A DNA stretch of 64,000 nucleotides from Rs1 sp000416275 (lineage in GTDB: Bacteria; Pseudomonadota; Gammaproteobacteria; Pseudomonadales; Balneatricaceae), in NCBI GenBank assembly GCA_965243635.1, contig OZ251574.1:4216001-4280000 (forward strand). The letters are read 5' to 3'. A program made the translations under genes and the position numbers. Positions 1 through 8,593 of this stretch are shown here, piece after piece (within the stretch, counting starts at the first letter, position 1; each line of letters begins with the position of its first letter). The notes below the pieces were generated by a model, which was not told where the DNA came from, did no database searches, and was given only the letters and a program-made list of their open reading frames with translations.

Positions 1-1147
1 GTTTCTCCAATCTGCGATCACAACCTAATTCAAGTTCGTGATTATCAGTTGGCAGTTTTTGTATTACCCGCACACCTTGTGCTCGAAGCTCGGCTATTGC
101 TTTTAACAGCGAAGCTTCATCACCTGCTGGCGCTAGAACACCAGCACGCTGTTCAATATTTTCACTAATATTACTCAGTGTTACTAAGTCGGTACTAAAT
201 CCGGTGGCCGCTCTCAAGCGACCAAAATCAGCACCTATATCATCGTAGCGTCCGCCCTTTGCGACTGCTTGGGCAAACAGCGGCGATATCGCGGAAAAAA
301 CCACACCGGTGTGGTAATTTGCGCCGCGCAGTTCTGCCAGATCAAAATATAGATCGACTTTCGGGTAGCGCATCTGCATTAGCTCAGCTAACTGACACAA
401 GTACTCTATCGATTCAATAACCGCTCTCGGCGCTTGCGCTAGGGCCGTTTTTGCCCGCTCTAGCACTTCAATGCCACCGTTCAATCTAGGCAGTACCGCC
501 AGCATAGCAAGTATCTCTGCCGATAGGGAGAGTGTCGCTAAAAACTCAGTTAAATCCGGTAGCGACTTTTTAAGTACCAAATCGTGATACTTCTTCTGCT
601 GATCAGCACTAAGCTCGGCTATTTCTACCACACCTCTGTATACATCGACATGCCCCAAATCTAAGCTTAGCTCTTCATCGAGCCCACAGGCCAGCAGTGT
701 TTCTATCATTAGTGAAATGACTTCGACATCGCTTTCTATCCCGGCATGACCGTATATTTCAGCTCCTAACTGCAGTGGATTGCGCGACGCCAGCATGTTA
801 TCGGCACGAGTATGCACAACTGAGCCGCAGTAACACAGCCGATTAGCGCCTTGTTTTTGCATTCTATGCGCATCAATTCTGGCAACTTGCGGGGTAATAT
901 CAGCACGCAATCCCAGCGCTTGCCCAGATTCTTGATCCACTAGTTTATAGGTATTTATATCTAAATCTTTACCCACCCCAGTCAACAGTGATTCTAAGTG
1001 TTCAACTAGTGGCGGTATTACTTGCTCGTAGCCCCAATTATCATACAAATCTAATAGACGACGACGCAACATTTCAACTTGACGTGCCTTTGGCGGCAAT
1101 ATTTCTTTTACCCCGTCAGGTAATAGCCAGCGCTCAGCTAAAGCCAT
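1..1147 (-). CDS. hisZ: ATP phosphoribosyltransferase regulatory subunit HisZ (3' end outside window)
   Basis: HisZ is a catalytically inactive histidyl-tRNA synthetase paralogue that pairs with short-form HisG to catalyse and feedback-regulate the first step of histidine synthesis in the cytoplasm. I translated the minus strand from the ATG at 1147: 382 codons stay open to the window edge, close to the usual length of about 390, so only the last few residues are missing. A class II synthetase-like core is visible, including RADITPQVAR at residues 81-90 and a later GGRYDDIG segment. It lies 74 bp after the DUF2065 gene. This is the pseudomonad-type order, in which purA usually follows; purA is not in view. 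Confidence 0.93.
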   Translation of the reverse strand, partial: MALAERWLLPDGVKEILPPKARQVEMLRRRLLDLYDNWGYEQVIPPLVEHLESLLTGVGKDLDINTYKLVDQESGQALGLRADITPQVARIDAHRMQKQGANRLCYCGSVVHTRADNMLASRNPLQLGAEIYGHAGIESDVEVISLMIETLLACGLDEELSLDLGHVDVYRGVVEIAELSADQQKKYHDLVLKKSLPDLTEFLATLSLSAEILAMLAVLPRLNGGIEVLERAKTALAQAPRAVIESIEYLCQLAELMQMRYPKVDLYFDLAELRGANYHTGVVFSAISPLFAQAVAKGGRYDDIGADFGRLRAATGFSTDLVTLSNISENIEQRAGVLAPAGDEASLLKAIAELRAQGVRVIQKLPTDNHELELGCDRRLEK

Positions 1148-1221
1148 GTGTTTCTCCATACATTATCATTACTAGCACCCCAGATTCAGCGGTGGCACCA
1201 CTGTATCTGGAATGACTCAAC

Positions 1222-1419
1222 TTATCTGGCCAGATATAATCCAGCGAGGCCGGCAAGCATACTTATTAGGCCGATAGTGCGCAGCGCTGAATTATCAATT
1301 GCTGCAAGCTGGGCCACCAGCTTGCGCCATCTCTGGGGATATAGAAAAGGTAGAATCCCCTCGATGATTAACATCAAACAAAACGCTAAAAATAATTCAT
1401 ACCACAAATTATTCGCCAT
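1222..1419 (-). CDS. DUF2065 (YjeT-like) small membrane protein
   Basis: A 65-residue protein with two predicted membrane segments (about residues 6-26 and 46-64) separated by a basic stretch with the sequence FLYPQRWRKL. This is typical of the DUF2065/YjeT family, whose function is unknown. Position supports the call: the family is usually found between hflC and hisZ or purA. A terminator-like hairpin lies between it and hflC, so it may be transcribed separately from hflKC or by read-through. No catalytic residues are evident. Confidence 0.85.
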   Translation of the reverse strand: MANNLWYELFLAFCLMLIIEGILPFLYPQRWRKLVAQLAAIDNSALRTIGLISMLAGLAGLYLAR

Positions 1420-1481
1420 TTAGACTTACCTTTAGATCTTTTTGTTACGACAAATAAAACCGTGTAACTTTATTGTACACA

Positions 1482-1511
1482 CAAAAAAACCGGACTAACG
1501 CATTAGTCCGG
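1482..1511 (-). terminator. Rho-independent terminator after hflC
   Basis: On the minus strand a perfect 9-bp stem (CCGGACTAA paired with TTAGTCCGG, 4-nt loop, 1490-1511) is followed at once by a run of eight T (the A-run at 1482-1489 on the plus strand). It lies 71 bp after the hflC stop codon, before the DUF2065 gene. Confidence 0.85.
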
Positions 1512-1581
1512 CTTGATCTATTCTAACATTAATCTGCTAGTTAATTACATCAATTTTCTACACTGATGCTTATTTAGCCGA

Positions 1582-2502
1582 TTATGGTTTTGAAAAATAC
1601 CTAAAGAACTCGCTATCAGGCTTTAGCAGCATAACATCACCACCGCCTTTGAAAGATTCCTCATAGGCTTTTAAACTACGGGTAAATTTATAAAACTCTG
1701 GGTCACCTTGATAGGCAGCCGCATAAGTTGAGGATGCTTTCGCATCACCTACACCGCGGGTTTGCTCAGCTGTTTTGTAAGCTTGTGCCAGTAGAATGGT
1801 TTTTTCTCTGTCTGCATCTGCTCGAATACCTTCGGCAACTTCTTTACCGCGTGAACGCAGCTCACGGGCTAGACGCTCTCGCTCGGTACGCATTCGATCA
1901 TATACCGATTCAGAAACTTCAGGTGGCAGCTCGATTTTTTTAATCCGAACGTCCACGATCTCAACCCCAATGGCTTTTCCTAAACCTTGAAGATCAACAG
2001 CAGTGGTCTCTTGCTTAGCGTCATTGCGTCGTGCTGTGGTCGGATCATTCAACCAAAGCTTAACTTCAGCCATCAATTTTTCACGCTCACCTGAGACAAC
2101 TTCACTTAATGTTCTGGTGCCAAACTGGTTACGCAATTGCGTCTCAACCCGCACTGAGATTAAGTTTGAAGCACGAAACTCATCACCGGATGTAGCCGTA
2201 TAGTACTTCTGAACATCAACGATGCGCCACTTGACGAAAGAATCGACAATTAAACGCTTTTTCTCACTGGTCAAAAAGGCCTGTGGTCGAGTATCTAAGG
2301 TCAATAGGCGACCGTCGAACTTGCGCACTTTGTTCATAAACGGCACCAGCATATGGATACCCGCTGCAACGTCCGCTTCAACCACTTCACCGAATCTTAG
2401 CTTGACCGCTCGCTCAGTCTCTTGAACAATATAAATTGATTTTGAGCCAATCAAGACGATGACTAACAAGACTATTGATAATATTAAAGGCTTACCGCTC
2501 AT
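1582..2502 (-). CDS. hflC: Membrane protease modulator HflC
   Basis: HflC is an SPFH/band-7 inner-membrane protein. With HflK it forms a large cage around the FtsH protease and restricts its access to membrane substrates. The 306-residue product has one N-terminal membrane anchor (about residues 5-24), an SPFH domain starting at IYIVQETERAVKLRFGE, and a long charged helical region rich in Arg, Glu and Ala near residues 205-260. Its ATG overlaps the hflK stop codon as ATGA, so the two are probably translationally coupled. Length and domain order fit the family. Confidence 0.96.
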   Translation of the reverse strand: MSGKPLILSIVLLVIVLIGSKSIYIVQETERAVKLRFGEVVEADVAAGIHMLVPFMNKVRKFDGRLLTLDTRPQAFLTSEKKRLIVDSFVKWRIVDVQKYYTATSGDEFRASNLISVRVETQLRNQFGTRTLSEVVSGEREKLMAEVKLWLNDPTTARRNDAKQETTAVDLQGLGKAIGVEIVDVRIKKIELPPEVSESVYDRMRTERERLARELRSRGKEVAEGIRADADREKTILLAQAYKTAEQTRGVGDAKASSTYAAAYQGDPEFYKFTRSLKAYEESFKGGGDVMLLKPDSEFFRYFSKP

Positions 2503-3698
2503 TGTCGCGTCTCCCTACTAGTCGCTTGACGACGACGTAATTGATCGTAAACTTGATTACCGACTTCACGAATAGCTTTATCATCCAAGCCTAGATTCGT
2601 AGATGCCGCTGCTGAGCCTCGATTCTGCATTAATTTATCAATTGGCAAGTACATCACGTTATTACTGCCGTCGGAATCAATTAATACCTTCGAATTATTT
2701 GATAAGACTTTTTGCATAGTGTCTAAATACAAACGATCTCTAGTGACTACTGGAGCTTTTTTGTACTCGGTTAGCAATGCGCTAAATCGTGAGGCTTCAC
2801 CTTCCGCGTTAGCCACAACTTGCTGTTGATAGGCATCCGCTTCTGCAACCATGCGCTTCGCTGCACCACGTGCTTCAGGTAAGATACCTTTGGCATAGGT
2901 TTCAGCTTCGTTTTTAGAGCGCTGCTCATCTTCTCGCGCTTTAATCACGTCATCGAAAGCATGCTGTACTTGATCAGGCGCTTGCGCGTTTTTGATGTTT
3001 ACCTGGGTAATTTGAATCCCAGTATTATAATTAGCCATATAACTCTGCAGCAAAGATCGAACTTCTACCGCTAGCGCGTTTCGGCCCTGAGTCAAGATAG
3101 AATCCATGTCTGTTCCGCCAACCACGTGCCGCAGCGCCGACTCGGCCGCCAGACCTAAACTATCATCCGGATTGCGCACTTGCAGTACGAATGCACTGGC
3201 ATCACTAACCACATACTGAACTGTCATGCCTACATCAACGATGTTTTCATCACCGGTTAACATTTGCGCATTGTGATCAGAACTTCTAACACGGGTAGTG
3301 TTTACCAACGTTACTTTATCTATTAACGGTGGGTTCCACTGTAGACCCGGGTTGACGACAGTACTGAATTTACCTAGCCGCAACACCACTCCACGCTCTT
3401 GTTGGTCGACGGTGTAAAAACCTAGCCCCGCCCAAACAATCACCGCGATTACCAACAAAATAGCGAACATTAACGGGTTATTAGCCGGCTTTTGTATTCC
3501 GCCACTAGCGCCTGAACCCGATCCTTTTTTCTTGCCACCGAATATATCGCTCAGTTTATCTTGTAACTGCCCAAGTGCCTCATCTAAATCTGGAGGCCCT
3601 TGCTCGTTACCATTTTTACGGTCTTTACGCTTCTTATCGTCACCGTTTCCCCAAGGATCCTGGTTATTACCATTACCACCGGGCTCATTCCAAGCCAT
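2499..3698 (-). CDS. hflK: Membrane protease modulator HflK
   Basis: HflK is the partner of HflC in the FtsH-regulating SPFH complex. I chose the ATG at 3698 (MAWNEPGG), giving 399 residues, because GGAG lies 6 bp before it. The frame stays open back to 3776 but that extension has no ribosome site and lacks the family's usual N-terminus. The protein has a Gly/Asn/Asp-rich cytoplasmic tail (residues 1-70), one membrane segment (about 75-95), the SPFH domain from about 97, and a helical region rich in Glu, Ala and Gln. It lies 87 bp after hflX and overlaps hflC by 4 bp. Confidence 0.95.
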   Translation of the reverse strand: MAWNEPGGNGNNQDPWGNGDDKKRKDRKNGNEQGPPDLDEALGQLQDKLSDIFGGKKKGSGSGASGGIQKPANNPLMFAILLVIAVIVWAGLGFYTVDQQERGVVLRLGKFSTVVNPGLQWNPPLIDKVTLVNTTRVRSSDHNAQMLTGDENIVDVGMTVQYVVSDASAFVLQVRNPDDSLGLAAESALRHVVGGTDMDSILTQGRNALAVEVRSLLQSYMANYNTGIQITQVNIKNAQAPDQVQHAFDDVIKAREDEQRSKNEAETYAKGILPEARGAAKRMVAEADAYQQQVVANAEGEASRFSALLTEYKKAPVVTRDRLYLDTMQKVLSNNSKVLIDSDGSNNVMYLPIDKLMQNRGSAAASTNLGLDDKAIREVGNQVYDQLRRRQATSRETRQ

Positions 3699-3785
3699 AT
3701 CGTTCTCCGCTTTATAAGAGTACAAAGTTAAAAATTGAAGTGCTTTTAGATTAAGCCCTTCAATACAATTTTTCAATTAATTCGT

Positions 3786-5084
3786 CTAGTAAACTTCTAC
3801 TATCCGATAAGGTTCTGTAGGCATTCCAACTCGCGTCAACATTTGCAACAAATATTTTCGCTGCACCCGTACACTAATCAGCATATCGCCATTTTCTGCT
3901 ATTGACTCTGAGACTACCGCTCCCTTCTCAAACAGTAGCGATCTCAACTGTCCGTATTGCGGGGCCACTTTAATCACATCCACAATCAAATCTTCACATA
4001 GCAGCTGGGTAATAGCTTGGGACATTAGATCTAAGCCCTCGCCGCTCACCGCTGACAGCCAAACCCTAACTGGCTTGCCTTCACTGTCGTAATCAATCCG
4101 TGAGCGCTGCCCATCCAACATGTCAATTTTGTTGTATAGCTGCAAGATAGGCACATCTGAAGCACCTATTTCCGCGAGCACTGCATCCACTTCTAGCATG
4201 TTCTTGGCGCGCTCTTCATCCTGACTATCTATTACGTGAAGCAACAAAGTAGCTTCAGCAGTTTCCTGCAACGTCGCTCGAAAAGACTCTACCAGCTTAT
4301 GCGGCAGGTGGCGGATAAAGCCCACCGTGTCGACTAAAATAGCAGCACCTACATCGGCCAAATCAATTTTACGCAAAGTGGGATCTAAAGTCGCAAACAA
4401 TTGATCTGCGGCATAGACATGAGCCCGAGTGATTTTATTAAAAATCGATGACTTGCCAGCGTTAGTATAGCCCACTAAAGCTAAAGTCGGTATTTCAGCA
4501 CGGGCGCGCGCTTTTCGTCCCTGCTCACGTTGTGTGCGCACTTTTTGCAAGCGCTTGTGAATGGTTTTAACCCGTTCCCGTAACAAACGTCGATCGGTTT
4601 CCAGTTGCTTCTCACCGGGACCGCGCAAGCCGATGCCGCCTTTTTCACGATCTAAATGCGTCCACCCTCGCACTAGCCTGGTTGACATATGCTCTAGCTG
4701 GGCCAGTTCTACCTGCAACTTCCCCTCGTGAGTTCGCGCGCGCTGCGCAAAAATATCTAAAATCAAGCCAGTTCTATCTAACACCCGACACTCGAGTTCT
4801 GTCTCTACATTTCTTTCTTGGGCAGGACTCATCGCATGATTAAATATCACCAAAGTAGCTTCGTGCTTGTGCACTAGCTGCTTCAACTCATCAAGTTTAC
4901 CACTGCCAATATAATATTTGGGGGAGGGTTTACTACGAGATCCAGTTAACATTTCAATAGGATCTGCTCCAGCTGAAAGAGCCAATTCTTCTAGCTCACG
5001 GGGAGATTCTTGATCGGCCTCAGCAGCCATCTCCATGTGTACTAGAATTGCTCTTTCGCCAGACTCTGGTCGCTCAAAAAACAA
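3786..5084 (-). CDS. hflX: Ribosome-associated GTPase HflX
   Basis: HflX binds 50S subunits and splits stalled or heat-damaged 70S ribosomes. The 432-residue protein has the N-terminal HflX domain, the conserved GGIGLRGPGE linker (residues 149-158), and a G domain with G1 GYTNAGKSS (205-213), G3 DTVGF (252-256) and G4 NKID (about 328). The chosen start is TTG at 5084. Its first residues align with known HflX N-termini, and AGGA stands about 9 bp upstream; no in-frame ATG fits better. It lies 12 bp after hfq, in the standard hfq-hflX-hflKC order. Confidence 0.96.
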   Translation of the reverse strand: MFFERPESGERAILVHMEMAAEADQESPRELEELALSAGADPIEMLTGSRSKPSPKYYIGSGKLDELKQLVHKHEATLVIFNHAMSPAQERNVETELECRVLDRTGLILDIFAQRARTHEGKLQVELAQLEHMSTRLVRGWTHLDREKGGIGLRGPGEKQLETDRRLLRERVKTIHKRLQKVRTQREQGRKARARAEIPTLALVGYTNAGKSSIFNKITRAHVYAADQLFATLDPTLRKIDLADVGAAILVDTVGFIRHLPHKLVESFRATLQETAEATLLLHVIDSQDEERAKNMLEVDAVLAEIGASDVPILQLYNKIDMLDGQRSRIDYDSEGKPVRVWLSAVSGEGLDLMSQAITQLLCEDLIVDVIKVAPQYGQLRSLLFEKGAVVSESIAENGDMLISVRVQRKYLLQMLTRVGMPTEPYRIVEVY

Positions 5085-5096
5085 TAAATCGTTCCT

Positions 5097-5336
5097 TTAT
5101 TCTTCCGGTTTATCTTCCGGTTGTGGCAATTTAACTGGGCGAGATGGTACTACCGTAGAAATTGCATGTTTGTACACCATTTGACTCACTGTGTTTTTTA
5201 GCAAAATAACGAATTGGTCAAAGGACTCGATCTGACCTTGTAACTTTATACCATTTACTAAAAAGATGGATACAGGTACCCGCTCTTTACGTAACACATT
5301 TAAATAAGGGTCTTGTAACGTTTGCCCTTTTGACAT
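5097..5336 (-). CDS. hfq: RNA chaperone Hfq
   Basis: Hfq is a hexameric Sm-like RNA-binding protein that pairs small RNAs with mRNAs and binds A-rich ARN repeats on its distal face. The 79-residue product starts at ATG 5336 (MSKGQTLQDPYL), preceded by AGGAG at good spacing; an earlier in-frame start at 5354 would overlap that ribosome site. Sm1 and Sm2 are intact, including FLVNGIKLQG and the proximal-face YKHAIS (residues 55-60). The C-terminal tail is short and acidic/proline-rich. It matters for the candidate CrcZ-like RNA locus in this window, because Hfq would be its expected target. Confidence 0.97.
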   Translation of the reverse strand: MSKGQTLQDPYLNVLRKERVPVSIFLVNGIKLQGQIESFDQFVILLKNTVSQMVYKHAISTVVPSRPVKLPQPEDKPEE

Positions 5337-5569
5337 ATTGGAATCTCCTACCAATTATAAAATGAATATTTGATCGCGATACTGGCGTTCAAATATCAGA
5401 AACTGCCTCGTTAACACACACTATTCCGTTGGTATATTAGTAACGGACAATGGATAAACTGGGTTATGAAATCATAACAGCATTTTTATTTTATCCAAAA
5501 AAATTACCAGCGCTATTGAAATCATACTCAATATCATTCCAAGCTACTAATAACCAAAACACGTTACAT

Positions 5570-6514
5570 CTATATAGAGTCAGAGTCTAGCCATTTCAAG
5601 ACCCTAGCTGTTAAATCTGTCGACTCACTTTCCAGCCAGTGCAGATCCTGCCAGCTGCGCAGCCAAGTTATTTGCCGTTTAGCTAACTGGCGAGTGGCAA
5701 TGATGCCTTTTTCCAGCATTTCCTCACGACTTATTTCGCCGCTCAAATACAGCCAGGCTTGTCGATAGCCAACACAGCGTACCGCGGGCATATCTAAGTT
5801 CAAATCACCTCGCTGATAGAGCTGTTCCACCTCTTCGATAAAACCTTGTTGCAACATTAATTTAAAGCGCTGTTCAATACGCTGATGCAAGGTCTTACGC
5901 TCACGGGGCATCACTGCAAGGTTAAGCACTTGGTAGGGGAGTTTTTGCTGACTTTGCTCTGCCCAGTGCTCAGTTAAAGATTTACCGGTGATTCGATATA
6001 CTTCCAGGGCACGCTGTAATCGCTGTGAATCATTCGCCGACAGCCTAGTCGCCGACTGCGGATCGACTTTCTGTAATTGCGCATGCACCGCCGACCATCC
6101 CTGTTGCACAGCCAGCGCGGTGATTTCTTGTCGCACTTGCTGATCGGCCTCCGGCAGCGTAGCCAAACCTTTAGTCAGCGCGTTGTAATACATCATAGTC
6201 CCACCGACCAGCAGCGGAATTTTACCTCGACTGACAATATCCTGCATCAGCTTCAGCACATCTATTCGAAACTGAGCAGCTGAATAGCTTTGTGCCGGAT
6301 CAATAATGTCAATTAAGTGATGAGGATATTTTGCAAGCTCACTGGCGGTTGGCTTAGCAGTCCCTATATCCATAGTCCGATAAATAAGCGCGGAGTCCAC
6401 CGATATAATTTCACAGGGCAGATTATCGTACAAATCCATCGCCAGTGCCGTTTTCCCCGCCGCTGTGGGCCCCATCAAAAAGATAGCCGCTGGCAATTCG
6501 CTCTGTTTACTCAC
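5570..6514 (-). CDS. miaA: tRNA dimethylallyltransferase MiaA
   Basis: MiaA transfers the dimethylallyl group to N6 of adenosine-37 in tRNAs that read codons starting with U. The 314-residue protein has the P-loop GPTAAGKT (residues 15-22), the DSALIYRTMDIGTAKP substrate-binding segment and the later VGYRQAW motif. The start is GTG at 6514, directly after the mutL stop codon at 6515 with no gap, so expression is probably coupled to mutL. About 230 bp separate it from hfq, room for a dedicated hfq promoter as known in other gammaproteobacteria, though I could not pick one out. Confidence 0.96.
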   Translation of the reverse strand: MSKQSELPAAIFLMGPTAAGKTALAMDLYDNLPCEIISVDSALIYRTMDIGTAKPTASELAKYPHHLIDIIDPAQSYSAAQFRIDVLKLMQDIVSRGKIPLLVGGTMMYYNALTKGLATLPEADQQVRQEITALAVQQGWSAVHAQLQKVDPQSATRLSANDSQRLQRALEVYRITGKSLTEHWAEQSQQKLPYQVLNLAVMPRERKTLHQRIEQRFKLMLQQGFIEEVEQLYQRGDLNLDMPAVRCVGYRQAWLYLSGEISREEMLEKGIIATRQLAKRQITWLRSWQDLHWLESESTDLTARVLKWLDSDSI

Positions 6515-8410
6515 TTATTGCCCCCGCATGAATAACTTGTCTAAATCCTGCAAACTCATCGCACTCCAAGTGGGACGACCGTGATTACACTGCCCACTGC
6601 GTTCAGTTGTTTCCATATCTCTTAACAACTGGTTCATTTCAGGAATAGTTAATTGCCGATTTGCTCGCACCGAGCCGTGACAAGCCATGGTTGATAGCAG
6701 TTCATTAACCGACTCTTGGATTTTTCGACTACTGCCCAAAGACAACATATCACTGAGCACGTCTCTGACTAACTGCTCGACATCCGACTTCGCCAAGGTC
6801 ACTGGAATTTGTCGAATCGCAATGGTTTCCTCTCCTAAACGCGCCAACTCAAAGCCCAACTGTGAAAACAGTTCTCGGTGCTCATCGGCACAATCTGCCT
6901 CTAGACTACTCAAGGCAACGCTCACTGGCACCAGTAGCGGTTGAGAGCGAATTTTTTCTTTGCCATACGAGGCTTTTAGTCGCTCATAGACAATGCGCTC
7001 ATGAGCCGCATGCATATCTACGACAATCATTCCCTGAGTATTTTGCGCTAGAATATAAACACCGTGCAGCTGTGCAATCGCAAAGCCTAGGGGTGGAATT
7101 TGCTCCGGGTTATCTGACAGCTGTTCGAGACTAACGGCACCGCCCGCAGCCGTGCTACTTTCTCTACCCAGTTGCGAGTAGACACTGGCCTGTTCGCGCA
7201 TACTGTGCGCAGCAGCACCGGCTGGCTGATTTCCGCCTGAGTAGCCACTGGCCATATAGTTAGCGCCAGGCTGGGAGATTAAGGCCGAGTTTTGCCCACT
7301 TGGAACATTTAGGTTCATCCCCTGCTGTTGCGGAATCTCTGCAGCTATAACATCACTCGGATTGCCAGCCACCGCGGAGGGTGAGTTTTTCTGAAAACTT
7401 GGTCGCTCATCAGCAATGACCCTGTGGATACTCCTAAACAAGAAGTCATGCACCAGTCTATTTTCACGAAAACGCACTTCATGTTTAGTTGGATGGACAT
7501 TTACATCCACTAGGGCAGGGTCTAACTCTAGATACAAGACATAGGCGGGGTGTCGTCCATTGAACAACACATCTGAATAAGCTTGACGCAGAGCATGCGT
7601 CACTAAGCGATCTTTAATCATCCGACCATTGACAAAAAAGTACTGCAAATCCGCTTGTGATCTAGAAAAGGTCGGCAAGCTAATCCAGCCCTTCAAGCTT
7701 AACCCCGACGACTCTGCCTGCATTTCTACGGTAATCGATTGATCGATAAAAGCCGGTCCACAAATAGCCGCTACTCGACGTTCCCGGTCGCGAAGGCTAG
7801 TCGCGATTTTAAGATGACGAATCACTTTAGCATTGTGGGATAAGCTAAATTCCACATCGAAGCGAGACAGTGACATGCGCTTTAACACTTCATCAAGATG
7901 TTTAAATTCAGTGTTTTCAGTGCGGGTAAATTTGCGCCGTGCCGGGGTATTAAAAAACAGATCGCGCATTTCGACGGTCGTGCCTTGCGGATGGGAAGAC
8001 GGGCTTATTTCAGTGGTCATATCTCGACCTTCCGAGCGCACCGACCAAGCGGCTTCTGCACCTTGTCTTCTAGAAGTTAAAGTTAGCCGCGACACTGAGC
8101 TAATACTGGCAAGCGCTTCCCCCCTAAATCCTAAACTGCCAACGGCTTCTAAGTCTGCCAGTTGAATAATTTTGGAGGTGGCGTGACGGCTAAGGGATAG
8201 TGACAAGTCATCTTTATCAATGCCCTGGCCATTATCGCGGATTTTAATTAATTTTATGCCCCCCTGCTCGACCTCTAAATCGATTTTTGTAGCACCGGCA
8301 TCTAAGCTATTTTCCAGAAATTCTTTAACCACAGAGGCGGGTCTTTCCACCACCTCTCCCGCCGCTATTTGGTTAGCCAGACGAGGGGATAATAATTTAA
8401 TTCGTTGCAT
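6515..8410 (-). CDS. mutL: DNA mismatch repair protein MutL (endonuclease type)
   Basis: MutL is the ATP-driven matchmaker of mismatch repair. The N-terminal GHKL ATPase is complete, with ENSLDAGA (residues 33-40), DNGQGI (59-64) and GFRGEAL (94-100), and so is the transducer domain with DVNVHPTKHEVRF. A linker rich in Ser, Gly, Ala and Gln follows. The C-terminal domain carries DMHAAHERIVYE (465-476), a variant of the DQHA(X)2E(X)4E endonuclease motif with Met for Gln, plus ACHGSVRA (from about 576) and CNHGRP (from about 608). These belong to MutL proteins that nick DNA in bacteria lacking MutH. The length, 631 residues, is normal. Confidence 0.97.
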   Translation of the reverse strand: MQRIKLLSPRLANQIAAGEVVERPASVVKEFLENSLDAGATKIDLEVEQGGIKLIKIRDNGQGIDKDDLSLSLSRHATSKIIQLADLEAVGSLGFRGEALASISSVSRLTLTSRRQGAEAAWSVRSEGRDMTTEISPSSHPQGTTVEMRDLFFNTPARRKFTRTENTEFKHLDEVLKRMSLSRFDVEFSLSHNAKVIRHLKIATSLRDRERRVAAICGPAFIDQSITVEMQAESSGLSLKGWISLPTFSRSQADLQYFFVNGRMIKDRLVTHALRQAYSDVLFNGRHPAYVLYLELDPALVDVNVHPTKHEVRFRENRLVHDFLFRSIHRVIADERPSFQKNSPSAVAGNPSDVIAAEIPQQQGMNLNVPSGQNSALISQPGANYMASGYSGGNQPAGAAAHSMREQASVYSQLGRESSTAAGGAVSLEQLSDNPEQIPPLGFAIAQLHGVYILAQNTQGMIVVDMHAAHERIVYERLKASYGKEKIRSQPLLVPVSVALSSLEADCADEHRELFSQLGFELARLGEETIAIRQIPVTLAKSDVEQLVRDVLSDMLSLGSSRKIQESVNELLSTMACHGSVRANRQLTIPEMNQLLRDMETTERSGQCNHGRPTWSAMSLQDLDKLFMRGQ

Positions 8411-8593
8411 CGCTATCTCTAACCTAAAAAATTAATTATTTTCATCCTAAAACGGGAACACTACAGGAGAGACCCAATTGTTCGAGATGCGGAAAACTGG
8501 ATGCAGGCGCTTAATAATGAAGAATGCCACATCTAGCAGTGAGCAGATCGAGCTAGTAGGCACCCGCAGTAAATATTTACTCTAAGACAGGAA

